From Thioclava indica (GTDB taxonomy: Bacteria; Pseudomonadota; Alphaproteobacteria; Rhodobacterales; Rhodobacteraceae), in contig NZ_AUNB01000029.1 of the NCBI RefSeq assembly GCF_000714545.1, positions 155,601 through 219,600 of the forward strand: a stretch of 64,000 bases of DNA. The letters are read 5' to 3'. The translations under genes were made by a program, and so were the position numbers. Below are positions 15,889 to 25,154 of this stretch, in pieces. The notes beneath the pieces were generated by a model. That model was not told the DNA's origin. It did not search any database and was given only the letters and a program-made list of their open reading frames with translations. Position 1 is the first letter of the stretch. Every line of letters starts with the position of its first letter.

Positions 15889-18168
15889 GTGCAAGGCAGC
15901 ACGGCATATCGTTCAGGCTGGGATCGGTTGGCGCGTTTTCGACGTCAGCGGCGAGTGCGCAACATCCTGACTTTGGGGTTGGTGGTGCTGGGCCCGGTGC
16001 TGGCGATCGCGACTTTTGTCGTGCTGGGGCCGTTGGGACAGGGTGCCGATAGTACCGCGCTGCGGCTGATCCTGCTGGCTGATTTCGTCTACTTCCTGCT
16101 GCTCGCCGGGCTGATCATGATGCGGTTGGCGCAAATCATCGCCGCCAAGCGCGCGCGCTCGGCCGGGTCGCGCCTGACTCTGCGCCTGACCGGTGTGTTT
16201 GCGGGCATCGCGCTGGTGCCCACTGTTTTGGTCGCGCTGTTTGCCGGGCTGACCGTGAATATCGGGCTTGAGGGCTGGTTCTCGGATCGCGTGCGTTCGG
16301 TTGTCAGCACATCGTTGCAAGCTGCCGAGGCGTATCAAAGCGAGCACAAAGAAGACCTCGTGCAGGATGTGCGCGCGCTTGCGGCATTTTTGAACCTGCG
16401 CCGTCAGGCCTCGACATTTATGTCGGATGGCGAGTTGCGTGAGTTGCTGATCACCGGGCAAGCCAGCGTGCAGCGCGGCGTCAAAGAGGCCTATGTGATC
16501 GACGGCACGGGCAAGATCGTGGCGCGCGGGGATCGCTCCTATCTGTTTGATTACGAAAAGCCTGCCGCCAAGGATATCGTCGAGGCGCAAAAGGGCGAGA
16601 CCGTGCTGATCGAGGATTGGTCGAACTCGGAATTGCGCGGTTTGATCCGGCTGAATGCCTTTGTGGATCGCTACCTGTATATTTCGCGCAAGGTAGATGG
16701 CTCGATCCTGTCGCTGCTGGATCAAACCCGTGAAACTGTCTCGCTTTATCAACAACTTGAAAGCGCGAGGGGGCGGGTGATTTTTGAATTTGGCTTGGTC
16801 TATTTCGGCTTTGCGCTGATCCTGATTTTGGCCGCGATCTGGATGGGGCTGTGGTTTGCCGAGCGTTTGTCGCGCCCGATTGGGCGGCTTGCAGCGGCGG
16901 CGGAACGCATCGGCGCGGGCGATCTGGATGCCCGCGTGATCGAGGCCGAAGGTGATGATGAAATCGCCACTTTGGGCCATAGTTTTAACCGCATGACGAG
17001 CCAGCTTAAGGGGCAGCGCGCGGCTTTGATCGAAAGCCACCGCGAGACCGAGGAAAGTCGGCGGATGTTTGATTCCGTGCTGTCCTCGGTCACCTCAGGC
17101 GTGATCGGGCTGGATGCCGAGGGGCGCGTCGATTTCGTAAACCGCGCCGCGATGCAACTGCTCGCGCTTGACGCGGCTCAGGTGCACTCTAAAGATATTT
17201 CCATCGTTGTTCCTGAATTCGTAAACCTTTACAAACGCTTGCGCGACGGATTTCAAGAAGTCGTGCAGGAAGAAATACGCGTGTCACGCGATGCGCGGCT
17301 GGAAAGCTTGCTGGTTCGCATGGCGGTGCGGCGCAATGATGAGGGCACCCCCGAGGGTTATGTTGTCGCCTTTGAGGACGTGACAGAGTTGGTGTCAGCG
17401 CAGCGTATGGCGGCATGGGGTGATGTGGCGCGCCGGATCGCGCATGAGATCAAGAACCCGCTGACCCCGATCCAGCTGTCAGCAGAGCGCATCAAGCGCA
17501 AATTCAGCAAGCTCACGAGCGGCGAGGATACCGAAGTTCTCGAAAGCCTGACGGGCGTTATTGTGCGCCAAACCAATGACTTGCGCCGCATTGTTGATGA
17601 GTTTTCGCGCTTTGCCAGAATGCCCGAACCCGACCGCGCCGATCACGATCTCGCGCAGCTCTTGCGCGATGCGGCCACTTTGCAGCAAGATTCCCTGCAT
17701 GGTGCGAAGTTGACGTCCGACATCCCCGACACGCCGGTGATTGTCGAATTGGATGCGACGATGATCTCACAAGCGGTCACGAACTTAATTAAGAACGCAG
17801 GTGAAGCTATTGAATCATATGTTGAAAAAGGCGCACCAGAGGGGTTTGAACCTGAGGTGCGCGTTGCGATGACAGCCACGCCCGAACTGGTCACCATCCA
17901 GATCGCGGATAACGGGTTGGGCCTGCCACCTGACCGCACGCGCCTGTTTGAGCCTTACGTTACGACGCGTGCGAAAGGCACGGGGCTGGGCCTTCCGATC
18001 GTCAAGAAAATCATCGAGGAGCATGGCGGGACGCTGACACTCAGCGACGCGCCTGCCTTTAGTAGTGGGGCGCATTGCGGTGCGCTTGCCGAAATCCGAC
18101 TGCCACGCGCACGCGCGGCGCAGCGGGCCATCAAAGAGAGGGGCGAGGCCCCCGGAGACGTGACATGA
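15889..18168 (+). CDS. ntrY: Membrane sensor kinase NtrY
   Basis: NtrY is the transmembrane kinase of the second nitrogen/redox two-component system, with NtrX as its regulator. The 759-residue protein has three N-terminal helices (about 25-48, 60-80 and 100-122), a periplasmic region, a fourth helix (about 300-322), a HAMP domain, a PAS domain (about 390-490), and H519 in AHEIKNPLTPIQLS. An ATPase domain with NLIKNAGEAI, DNGLGLPP and GTGLGLPIV follows. The start is GTG at 15889 after TAAGGGGG. Its stop overlaps ntrX (ATGA). The size and layout are those of alphaproteobacterial NtrY. Confidence 0.94.
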   Translation: MQGSTAYRSGWDRLARFRRQRRVRNILTLGLVVLGPVLAIATFVVLGPLGQGADSTALRLILLADFVYFLLLAGLIMMRLAQIIAAKRARSAGSRLTLRLTGVFAGIALVPTVLVALFAGLTVNIGLEGWFSDRVRSVVSTSLQAAEAYQSEHKEDLVQDVRALAAFLNLRRQASTFMSDGELRELLITGQASVQRGVKEAYVIDGTGKIVARGDRSYLFDYEKPAAKDIVEAQKGETVLIEDWSNSELRGLIRLNAFVDRYLYISRKVDGSILSLLDQTRETVSLYQQLESARGRVIFEFGLVYFGFALILILAAIWMGLWFAERLSRPIGRLAAAAERIGAGDLDARVIEAEGDDEIATLGHSFNRMTSQLKGQRAALIESHRETEESRRMFDSVLSSVTSGVIGLDAEGRVDFVNRAAMQLLALDAAQVHSKDISIVVPEFVNLYKRLRDGFQEVVQEEIRVSRDARLESLLVRMAVRRNDEGTPEGYVVAFEDVTELVSAQRMAAWGDVARRIAHEIKNPLTPIQLSAERIKRKFSKLTSGEDTEVLESLTGVIVRQTNDLRRIVDEFSRFARMPEPDRADHDLAQLLRDAATLQQDSLHGAKLTSDIPDTPVIVELDATMISQAVTNLIKNAGEAIESYVEKGAPEGFEPEVRVAMTATPELVTIQIADNGLGLPPDRTRLFEPYVTTRAKGTGLGLPIVKKIIEEHGGTLTLSDAPAFSSGAHCGALAEIRLPRARAAQRAIKERGEAPGDVT

Positions 18169-19565
18169 GCGACATCCTGATCGTCGACGATGAAAAAGAC
18201 ATCCGCGAATTGATCGCCGACATCCTGCGCGATGAGGGGTTTCAGACGCGCATGGCGGCCAATTCCAACGACTGCATGGATGAGATCAACGCCCGCGAAC
18301 CGGCGCTGATGATCCTCGATATCTGGCTGAAGGACAGCAAGATGGACGGGATCGACATTCTCAAGACCGTCAAACGCGACAACCCGGACGTGCCGGTGAT
18401 CATCATTTCGGGCCATGGCAATATCGAGATCGCCGTCGCCGCGATCAAGCAAGGCGCGTATGATTTCATCGAAAAACCCTTTAATATCGACCAGTTGATG
18501 GTGGTGATCGGGCGCGCGATGGAAACCGCGCGGTTGCGGCGTGAAAACTCGACGCTCAAGCGGCGCGATATCGGCTCGGGCGAGATGATCGGCGAGGCGG
18601 CTGCCTTCCGGCGTCTGCGCGAGCAGCTTGATAAGGTGACCAAATCCAACGGGCGCGTGATGCTGTCGGGCGAGCCGGGGTCGGGCAAGGAAATGGCGGC
18701 GCGCTTTATTCACCAAAATTCGACGCGCGCGGCGGGCCCCTTTGTCACCGTCAATTCGGCCTCGATTGAACCTGACCGGATGGAAGAGGTGCTGTTCGGG
18801 CGCGAAACGCTGGAACGCGGCGTGGAAAAAGGTCTGCTTGAACAGGCCAATGGCGGCGTGATCTATTTCGACGAGGTGGCCGAGATGCCGCCCGGGACGC
18901 AATCCAAGATCCTGCGCGTGCTGACCGAGCAGCAATTCATGCGTGTGGGCGGGGCCGATAAGGTGCGTGTCGACTTGCGCGTGATCAGCTCGACGACACA
19001 TGATCTGACCGCGATGATCCGTGCGGGCAGCTTCCGTCAGGAGCTTTATGATCGCCTCAACGTCGTGCCCATCGAGGTGCCCGCGCTTAGCGAACGTCGC
19101 GAAGATGTGCCCCTGCTTGCCAGCTATTTCGTGCGTGGGTTCAACGAAACCCAGGGCCTGCCGCTGCGCGAACTATCCAGCGAGGCCGCGGCCTTGATGC
19201 AAACGATGGACTGGCCCGGCAATATCCGCCAGCTGCGCAACGTGATCGAGCGCGTGCTGATCCTGGGCGAGGGAACCGGCCCGATTGACGCGCGCGAGCT
19301 GCCCGGCCAATCCGTTCCCACTGAGGAGGGGCGCATCGTTTTGGGCGGGGCGCTGCCCACTTTGCCATTGCGCGAGGCGCGCGAGCTGTTTGAGCGCGAA
19401 TACCTGCTGACCCAGATCAACCGGTTTGGCGGGAATATCTCGCGCACCGCGAATTTCGTCGGCATGGAGCGCTCTGCGTTGCATCGCAAACTCAAAACGC
19501 TGGGGGTTGTGACCTCGAACAAGGCCGGTGCGCGCGTGGCGCATGTCGAAGATGAGGACGAATGA
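18165..19565 (+). CDS. ntrX: Response regulator NtrX
   Basis: NtrX is the NtrC-like regulator paired with NtrY, involved in nitrogen metabolism, redox and envelope control in alphaproteobacteria. The 466-residue protein has a receiver domain with D52 in MILDIWLKDSKMDG, a AAA+ domain with Walker A SGEPGSGKEMA at about 168-178 and Walker B GVIYFDEVAEMP, and a C-terminal Fis-like helix-turn-helix (NISRTANFVGMERSALHRK). Like NtrC here it has no GAFTGA; the corresponding place reads LFGRETLERGVEKG. The ATG at 18165 overlaps ntrY. A terminator hairpin follows 14 bases after the stop. Confidence 0.94.
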   Translation: MSDILIVDDEKDIRELIADILRDEGFQTRMAANSNDCMDEINAREPALMILDIWLKDSKMDGIDILKTVKRDNPDVPVIIISGHGNIEIAVAAIKQGAYDFIEKPFNIDQLMVVIGRAMETARLRRENSTLKRRDIGSGEMIGEAAAFRRLREQLDKVTKSNGRVMLSGEPGSGKEMAARFIHQNSTRAAGPFVTVNSASIEPDRMEEVLFGRETLERGVEKGLLEQANGGVIYFDEVAEMPPGTQSKILRVLTEQQFMRVGGADKVRVDLRVISSTTHDLTAMIRAGSFRQELYDRLNVVPIEVPALSERREDVPLLASYFVRGFNETQGLPLRELSSEAAALMQTMDWPGNIRQLRNVIERVLILGEGTGPIDARELPGQSVPTEEGRIVLGGALPTLPLREARELFEREYLLTQINRFGGNISRTANFVGMERSALHRKLKTLGVVTSNKAGARVAHVEDEDE

Positions 19566-19579
19566 CCTGAGCAGTCTTT

Positions 19580-19608
19580 GGGGCAGGGGCGCTGCCCCTC
19601 TTTGCTGC
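19580..19608 (+). terminator. Terminator after ntrX
   Basis: GGGGCAG at 19580-19586 pairs perfectly with CTGCCCC at 19592-19598 around a 5-base loop, followed by TCTTTGCT. It lies 14 bases after the ntrX stop and is the likely end of the dusB-ntrBCYX transcript, so trkAH would need its own promoter or read-through. Confidence 0.7.
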
Positions 19609-19617
19609 GCAAATTCA

Positions 19618-19691
19618 CCCCGGGATATTTAGATCAAGAGGAAGCTTAGCCGGTATGATCTTCCTCTTGATTGAAATATCCCCGCCGGAGG
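19618..19691. repeat. Intergenic hairpin repeat, copy 2 (GATATTT/AAGAGGAAG type)
   Basis: Left arm CCGGGATATTTAGATCAAGAGGAAG (about 19620-19644, longer than shown motifs: GGGATATTT then ATCAAGAGGAAG) pairs with right arm CTTCCTCTTGAT...AAATATCCC at about 19660-19683, then GCCGGAGGC. The arms match at about 22 of 25 positions. It sits between ntrX and trkA just past the ntrX terminator and belongs to the same family as copies 1, 3 and 4. Confidence 0.85.
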
Positions 19692-19799
19692 CATCCGCGC
19701 TTGCCAATCGCGCAGGGTCTGAATTTCGCGCGCTTACTGTTTGACCCTATCGCCAATCGCAGCCTAGATAGGGCCAAGTGAGCGGCGCGGAGACGATGC

Positions 19800-21176
19800 A
19801 TGAAAGTTATTATCTGCGGGGCGGGTCAAGTTGGCTGGCAGATCGCGCGCCATCTTGCGGGCGAGCGCAATGATGTCACGGTAGTTGATTCCAACGCCGA
19901 TCTGGTGCGCCGCGCAGCTGACACGCTGGATGTTCAGGGCGTTGTCGGATTTGCCTCCCATCCCGATGTGTTGGAGCGTGCAGGGGCGCGCGATTGCGAT
20001 TTGATGATCGCAGCCACCCATTCCGATGAGGTTAATATGGTGACCTGTCAGGTTGCCATGTCGGTCTTTGGGATCACGCGCAAGATCGCGCGGATTCGCG
20101 CACAGGCCTATCTTGCGCCGCAATATTCCGATCTCTATCGGCGCGATCACCTGCCCATTGATGTCGTGATCAGCCCTGAACGTGAGGTCGCCGAGGCGGC
20201 CTTGCAGCGCCTCGCCGCGCCCTCGACCTTTGACACGGAAAGCTTTCTGAACGCTAAATTGCAGCTTTTGGGCATTGATCTGGATATTGATTGTCCGGTG
20301 CTAGAGACGCCGCTGCGCCAGTTGACCGATTTGTTCTCGACGCTGCGCGCGTTGGTCGTGGGCATCCGGCGCGAGGGGCGGCTTTTTGCGCCCGAACCCG
20401 GCGATCAGCTATTTGCGGGCGATCAGATTTATGTCTTCTCCCATATCGACGACACGGCACGCACGCTGGATATTTTCGGCAAATCCACGCGCAAGCAAGA
20501 GCGCATCGTGATCATTGGCGGGGGCAATGTCGGGCTGGGTGTCGCGCGCGCGCTTGAGGCACGCACCGACCGGGTGCGCGCCAAGATCATCGAGGCAAAC
20601 CGTGAGCGTGCCGAACAGGCTGCTGATGCGCTGGATCGCACGATTGTGCTCAATGGCGACGGGATGAGTTCCGAGCTGTTGGAAGAGGCCAATATCGGCA
20701 ATGCCGATGCGGTTCTGGCCGTCACGGATGACGACAAAACCAACATTCTCGTGTCAGTGCGTGCCAAGCAGGCGGGCTGCAAAATGGCGATTTGTCTGAT
20801 CAACGATCCCACACTTGCGCCTTTGCTCAACGATCTCGATATCGACGCCTATATCAATCCGCGCGCGACCACCGTGTCGTCAATCCTGCGCCATATTCGT
20901 CACGGGCGTGTGCGCGCGATCTACTCGATTGGCGATGCCGAGGCCGAGGTGATCGAGGCACAAGTGATGGGCACGTCGCCGATGTCGGGCAAAATGGTGC
21001 GCGAGATTGCTTTCCCAGAAGGCGTGCTGATTGGTATGATCCGCAAGGGCGACAAGCTGATCAAACCCTCGGGCAACACGCGCGTGGATGAGGGCGATAT
21101 CGTCGTCCTGTTTGCGCTGAGTGCGGACGTGCCGGAGGTGGAGCGCCTGTTGCAGGTCTCCATCGACTTCTTCTGA
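19800..21176 (+). CDS. trkA: Trk potassium uptake regulatory protein TrkA
   Basis: TrkA is the cytosolic NAD(H)/nucleotide-binding gate of the TrkH potassium channel. The 458-residue protein is a tandem duplication. It has RCK_N with GAGQVGWQIARHL at 6-18 and RCK_C to about 225, then a second RCK_N with IGGGNVGLGVARALE at about 238-252 and a second RCK_C ending near 458. The start ATG at 19800 follows GCGGAGACG. The stop overlaps the trkH start by one base (TGATG), so the two subunits are coupled. Length is the standard 458 for double-RCK TrkA. Confidence 0.96.
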   Translation: MKVIICGAGQVGWQIARHLAGERNDVTVVDSNADLVRRAADTLDVQGVVGFASHPDVLERAGARDCDLMIAATHSDEVNMVTCQVAMSVFGITRKIARIRAQAYLAPQYSDLYRRDHLPIDVVISPEREVAEAALQRLAAPSTFDTESFLNAKLQLLGIDLDIDCPVLETPLRQLTDLFSTLRALVVGIRREGRLFAPEPGDQLFAGDQIYVFSHIDDTARTLDIFGKSTRKQERIVIIGGGNVGLGVARALEARTDRVRAKIIEANRERAEQAADALDRTIVLNGDGMSSELLEEANIGNADAVLAVTDDDKTNILVSVRAKQAGCKMAICLINDPTLAPLLNDLDIDAYINPRATTVSSILRHIRHGRVRAIYSIGDAEAEVIEAQVMGTSPMSGKMVREIAFPEGVLIGMIRKGDKLIKPSGNTRVDEGDIVVLFALSADVPEVERLLQVSIDFF

Positions 21177-22699
21177 TGATACGCGCGCTCAAGGCTTTGC
21201 CGATGCCGATCCAGCTGATGCTGGTGTCGTCGCTGGCGATGTTTTTGCCCGCAACCCATGCGCTGATCACGCATCACCATGCGATCGCGCGTTCGTTCTT
21301 TTACTCGGGCACGCTATTCTTGTTCATCTCGGTTTTGGTGGCGCTGGCCAATGGGGCCAATGCGCGCCCGCGCCGGGCCGGGCGGGCCAGCCTGCTCAGT
21401 ATGCTTGCGGTGTTTTTGATCCTGCCGATGATGCTGGCCCTGCCATTTGATCAATCGCTGCCCGATACCAGTTTTTTCAATAGCTGGTGGGAGATGGTGT
21501 CCTCACTGACCACCACCGGGGCCACGCTGTATGAGCCTGCACGTTTGCCCGGATCGCTGCATCTGTGGCGCGGGTTGGTGGCGTGGATGGGCGGGTTTTA
21601 CATACTCGTGATGGCGATTGCCGTGCTTGCGCCAATGCGACTTGGCGGGTTTGAGGTGTTCTTCTCGGGCGGGCCGTCAGGTGCGCCAAGTGCGAACGCC
21701 CCCGCCGCGAATGGTGGTGCCGAGACGAGTGAGCGCATCGCACATTACGCGACGCGCATTGCTCCGGCCTATATCGGGCTGACGGGCGCGTTATGGCTGG
21801 GGCTAATGATGGCGGGCGATCCGCCGCTGGTCGGGTTTATCCACGCAATGTCCACGCTCTCGACCTCGGGGATTTCTCCGGTTGCAGGGATGGCGGGTAG
21901 CTCGTCAGGCTTGGGCGGCGAGATACTGATTTTCCTGTTTTTCATCCCCGCGTTGTCGCGTCGTTTGTGGCCCGGCGGTGGCGAGTTGCGCGCCTCGGAC
22001 AAGCTCAGTAACGATCCCGAATTGCGGCTGGCGGCGTTCTTGGTTGTGATCGTGCCGCTGTTTTTGTTCCTGCGCCACTGGCTGGCTGCGCTTGAGGTCA
22101 AGATGCCCGCCGATTTCGGCGCGATCTTTCGCTCGATCTGGGGCAGCCTGTTCACCTCGCTGTCGTTTCTGACGACGACGGGATTTCAATCAACATCCTG
22201 GCATGATGCGCGCAGTTGGTCGGGGCTGGGCACGCCTGGGCTCATTCTGGGCGGGCTGGCGATTATCGGCGGCGGGGTGGCAACCACGGCGGGGGGCGTG
22301 CGGCTGTTGCGCGTCTATGCGCTGCTGCGCCACGGCGAGCGCGAACTCGACAAGCTGATTTACCCGACGTCGGTGGCAGGCGGCGGTGCGATGGCGCGCA
22401 AGCTGCGCCGCGATGGCGCCTATATCAGCTGGATCTTCTTCATGCTGTTTGCGATCTCGATTGCTGTGGTGATGATGCTGGTCTCGCTGTTCGGACTATC
22501 CTTTGAACCTGCAACGATCCTGACCATTGCGTCGCTGTCAAATACCGGCCCGCTTGCCAGTATTGCCGCCGATATTCCGCTAAGCTGGGCCACGCTGAGC
22601 GAGCCGGTCAAGGCGGTGTTTGCGCTGGCGATGGTGCTGGGTCGTTTGGAGACGCTGGCGATTATCGCGTTGTTCAATCCCGAGTTTTGGCGCGGCTGA
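21176..22699 (+). CDS. trkH: Trk potassium transporter membrane subunit TrkH
   Basis: TrkH forms the potassium pore with four repeated membrane-pore-membrane units. The 507-residue protein shows the pore-loop motifs SSLTTTGATLYEP (about 108-120), STLSTSGISPV (about 225-235), SFLTTTGFQST (about 331-341) and a last loop ASLSNTGPL. The glycine of each selectivity filter is present. A central segment AIIGGGVATTAGGVRLLR also fits TrkH. It is somewhat longer than E. coli TrkH because of a polar insertion around 170-185. It is coupled to trkA by a 1-base overlap. Confidence 0.95.
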   Translation: MIRALKALPMPIQLMLVSSLAMFLPATHALITHHHAIARSFFYSGTLFLFISVLVALANGANARPRRAGRASLLSMLAVFLILPMMLALPFDQSLPDTSFFNSWWEMVSSLTTTGATLYEPARLPGSLHLWRGLVAWMGGFYILVMAIAVLAPMRLGGFEVFFSGGPSGAPSANAPAANGGAETSERIAHYATRIAPAYIGLTGALWLGLMMAGDPPLVGFIHAMSTLSTSGISPVAGMAGSSSGLGGEILIFLFFIPALSRRLWPGGGELRASDKLSNDPELRLAAFLVVIVPLFLFLRHWLAALEVKMPADFGAIFRSIWGSLFTSLSFLTTTGFQSTSWHDARSWSGLGTPGLILGGLAIIGGGVATTAGGVRLLRVYALLRHGERELDKLIYPTSVAGGGAMARKLRRDGAYISWIFFMLFAISIAVVMMLVSLFGLSFEPATILTIASLSNTGPLASIAADIPLSWATLSEPVKAVFALAMVLGRLETLAIIALFNPEFWRG

Positions 22700-22842
22700 T
22701 TACTAAGAAATTGCGCGAAATCCGCCGATTTCCTTAACAATATGATTTTTGGGCTGGAATCTTCGGCGCTGCGCTGCATATTTTAGTGAACCGGCAGGTC
22801 AACGGGGCTGCTGCATGCGCGACAATAATAAGGGCAAGAACA

Positions 22843-23076
22843 ATGGCTGGCGATAAACAGAACCTTCAGGACGCGTTTCTTAATCACGTCCGCAAGACCA
22901 AAGTGCCTGTGACGATCTTTCTGATCAACGGGGTAAAGCTGCAAGGTGTGATCACCTGGTTTGACAATTTCTGCGTGCTTTTGCGCCGCGATGGTCAATC
23001 GCAGCTCGTCTATAAACACGCAATTTCCACCATCATGCCGGGTCAGCCGATCTCGCTGTATGAAGGCGAAGAATGA
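22843..23076 (+). CDS. hfq: RNA chaperone Hfq
   Basis: Hfq is the hexameric Sm-like protein that pairs small RNAs with mRNAs. In Rhodobacteraceae it also influences nif expression (NrfA). The 77-residue protein starts at ATG 22843 ([10 protein letters not shown]), with AAGGGC upstream. It contains Sm1 ([20 protein letters not shown], about 22-41) and Sm2 ending in [10 protein letters not shown] (about 57-66), the canonical RNA-binding signature. The C-terminal tail is short, as in alphaproteobacteria. It is followed after 10 bases by hflX, the conserved hfq-hflX pair. Confidence 0.97.
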   Translation: MAGDKQNLQDAFLNHVRKTKVPVTIFLINGVKLQGVITWFDNFCVLLRRDGQSQLVYKHAISTIMPGQPISLYEGEE

Positions 23077-23086
23077 GTACGCCTAA

Positions 23087-24373
23087 TTGAGCGATCTTCA
23101 TTCCTCTGAACGCGCGCCCACGCGCGCTTTCGTGCTCCATCCCGATATCCCGTCGCGAGAGGGGCCTCGACACTTGCCCAAATTCGCCTTGGCCGAGGCT
23201 GAGTCGCTGGCGCGTGCTTTGCCCGGTCTTGAGGTGATCGGCGGGCAGATCGTGCGCTTGCCCAAGCCCCATCCCGGCCATCTGTTTGGCACCGGTAAAA
23301 TGGCCGAGCTGAAAGCCCAGCTTGAGGCTGATGAGATTGAATTGGTGTTGGTCGATGGTCCGGTCACACCAGTGCAGCAGCGCAATCTGGAAAAGGAATG
23401 GGGCGTTAAACTGCTTGATCGCACCGGCCTGATCCTAGAGATTTTCGCCGATCGTGCGCGCACTCGCGAGGGGGTGTTGCAGGTTGAACTGGCCGCGCTC
23501 AGCTATCAGCGCACGCGGCTGGTGCGGGCCTGGACCCACCTTGAGCGCCAGCGCGGCGGGCTTGGGTTTGTCGGTGGTCCCGGCGAAACCCAGATCGAGG
23601 CCGACCGGCGCGCGATTGACGATCAGATGGTGCGTTTGCGCCGGCAACTTGCCCGCGTGGTGAAAACCCGCGAGCTGCACCGCGCCGCACGCCGCAAGAT
23701 CCCGTTCCCGATTGTCGCACTGGTGGGCTATACCAATGCGGGAAAATCGACGTTGTTCAACACCGTGACCGGGGCGGATGTGCTGGCCAAGGATATGCTG
23801 TTTGCCACGCTTGATCCCACGATGCGCGGGCTGACGCTACCCTCGGGGCGCAAGGTGATTATGTCCGACACGGTCGGGTTTATCTCTGATCTGCCCCATG
23901 AATTGGTCGCGGCCTTTCGCGCCACGCTTGAAGAGGTGCTAGAGGCCGACCTGATCTTGCATGTGCGCGACATCGCCCATCCCGAAACCGAGGAACAGGC
24001 CGCTGATGTCAATGATATCCTTGCCACTTTGGGCGTGGATGAGGACGTGGCGTCGCTGGAGGTTTGGAACAAAATCGATGCGCTGGACCCTGATCAACGC
24101 GCCGCTTTGCAGATGCAAGCCAGCCGCGACCCCGACATTCAGGCAGTTTCGGCGCTGACGGGCACGGGGCTTGCGGATTTGCTGGGCGCGATTGACGCGC
24201 GTCTCGCGGAAGAAAAGCTGTTTGAAACACTGGATCTGGGCTTTGATCAGGGGCGCAAACACGCGTGGCTGCATGAGCAAAACGTGGTGCGCGCCGAGCG
24301 GCAGACAAAAACCGGCTGGCGCTGTGATGTCGAATGGAGCGCGGCGCAGCGCAACCGGTTTCGCGCGCTTTAA
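23087..24373 (+). CDS. hflX: Ribosome-associated GTPase HflX
   Basis: HflX is a GTPase that splits stalled ribosomes. The 428-residue protein has the N-terminal HflX domain with HLFGTGKMAEL, then the glycine-rich GGLGFVGGPGETQIE at about 156-170. Its G domain has G1 VGYTNAGKSTLFN at about 213-225, G3 DTVGFISDLP at about 263 and G4 NKID at about 327. No ATG fits: the frame is closed by TAA at 23084-23086 and the next codon TTG at 23087 gives SDLHSSERAPTRAFVLHP, so TTG is the likely start. An ATG at 23073 overlapping the hfq stop makes only a five-codon peptide in another frame. Confidence 0.93.
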   Translation: MSDLHSSERAPTRAFVLHPDIPSREGPRHLPKFALAEAESLARALPGLEVIGGQIVRLPKPHPGHLFGTGKMAELKAQLEADEIELVLVDGPVTPVQQRNLEKEWGVKLLDRTGLILEIFADRARTREGVLQVELAALSYQRTRLVRAWTHLERQRGGLGFVGGPGETQIEADRRAIDDQMVRLRRQLARVVKTRELHRAARRKIPFPIVALVGYTNAGKSTLFNTVTGADVLAKDMLFATLDPTMRGLTLPSGRKVIMSDTVGFISDLPHELVAAFRATLEEVLEADLILHVRDIAHPETEEQAADVNDILATLGVDEDVASLEVWNKIDALDPDQRAALQMQASRDPDIQAVSALTGTGLADLLGAIDARLAEEKLFETLDLGFDQGRKHAWLHEQNVVRAERQTKTGWRCDVEWSAAQRNRFRAL

Positions 24374-24410
24374 CAGGTAAGCGGGGCGTTATGAAACGCC
24401 CCGCTGCCTG
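24374..24410. terminator. Bidirectional terminator between hflX and the PAS gene
   Basis: AGCGGGGCGTT at 24380-24390 and AACGCCCCGCT at 24395-24405 form a perfect 11-bp stem with a 4-base loop, flanked by CAGG and CCTG that can extend it. It lies between convergent genes. It is the strongest hairpin in this part of the window, though without a clear U-run on either strand. Confidence 0.75.
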
Positions 24411-24431
24411 CGAGCCCACGATAAATCACCC

Positions 24432-25154
24432 TTAATCTGGCGTGCGCACGACGCGAAACATCGCGCGCCGCTCGTCTGGCGTCATCTCGGTCAGGTGCTC
24501 TCCGGGAGATTTCGGCGCGCTTGGGGTAACGCTTGATGCGTGCCCGTAGCGCGTTTGGCTTTCCGAAAATTCAAGCAAATCAGGATCTAGCGGGGCAGGA
24601 GCCGTTGCCAGAGGCTTCGCCTGCGTCTCAATCGAGCTCATGCGCAGCCCCGCAACCTCAAAACGGCGCGGCGTGCGGCCAATCTCGCCTTCGGCCACCA
24701 AACAGCCCAAGGCCCGGCTGACATCGCCAAAATCCGACGTGAGCGGCAAGATCAACAGACGCGCCATCATCTCGGGCTTGCCGATACCGGTTTCGGCGCA
24801 AAGCTCGACCTCGGCGATCGCGGGATCGGTAAAGACGGCTTCGGTGATTTCCGCGATTTTCTTGCGACCATCCGGGGCGAAGAGCGCGCTCAGCGGCATG
24901 CCCCGCACCTCCATGCCCATCAAATCGTTAAGATGCATCCCGGCGAGGCGAAAGCGCCCCATGCCCGCTGCGACGCGCTCCAGAATAAACGAAAACTCCA
25001 GCGCGCGTTCGATGCCGCGCGGATTTACCTCGGAACGCGGGGGAACCGCGCGTCCTTTGCGCAAGCCCTCCCAATAGGCGCGCAGCTCGTTGCTGATACG
25101 CCGTCCTGCACCAGACCCCATTGTGATCACTCTGCTATCGCTGTCGTGTGCCAT
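24432..25154 (-). CDS. PAS-domain protein (PAS_5 / DUF1457 family)
   Basis: A 240-residue protein that I recognise as the alphaproteobacterial PAS_5 family (formerly DUF1457). The family has a PAS-like fold, and some relatives act in membrane or motility signalling. Visible features are ELRAYWEGLRKGRAVPPRSE near 22-41, ALEFSFILERVAAGMGRFRLAG, and DLMGMEVRGMPLSALF. No output domain (GGDEF, kinase or HTH) follows. Instead there is a low-complexity tail rich in proline and alanine. The ATG at 25154 follows AGGTATGAG, and an ATG 19 codons upstream lacks a ribosome site. It is transcribed alone, convergent with hflX. Ligand and role are unknown. Confidence 0.75.
   Translation of the reverse strand: MAHDSDSRVITMGSGAGRRISNELRAYWEGLRKGRAVPPRSEVNPRGIERALEFSFILERVAAGMGRFRLAGMHLNDLMGMEVRGMPLSALFAPDGRKKIAEITEAVFTDPAIAEVELCAETGIGKPEMMARLLILPLTSDFGDVSRALGCLVAEGEIGRTPRRFEVAGLRMSSIETQAKPLATAPAPLDPDLLEFSESQTRYGHASSVTPSAPKSPGEHLTEMTPDERRAMFRVVRTPD

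Noticed and set aside
15913..17040. Minus-strand open frame (375 codons) inside ntrY
   Set aside because: Antisense shadow of ntrY, with low-complexity Gln/His/Arg composition and no ribosome site or motif.
23087..24373. hflX as a frameshifted pseudogene because it lacks an ATG
   Set aside because: All GTPase motifs and full length are intact and a TTG start is available. The start anomaly is recorded as a finding instead.
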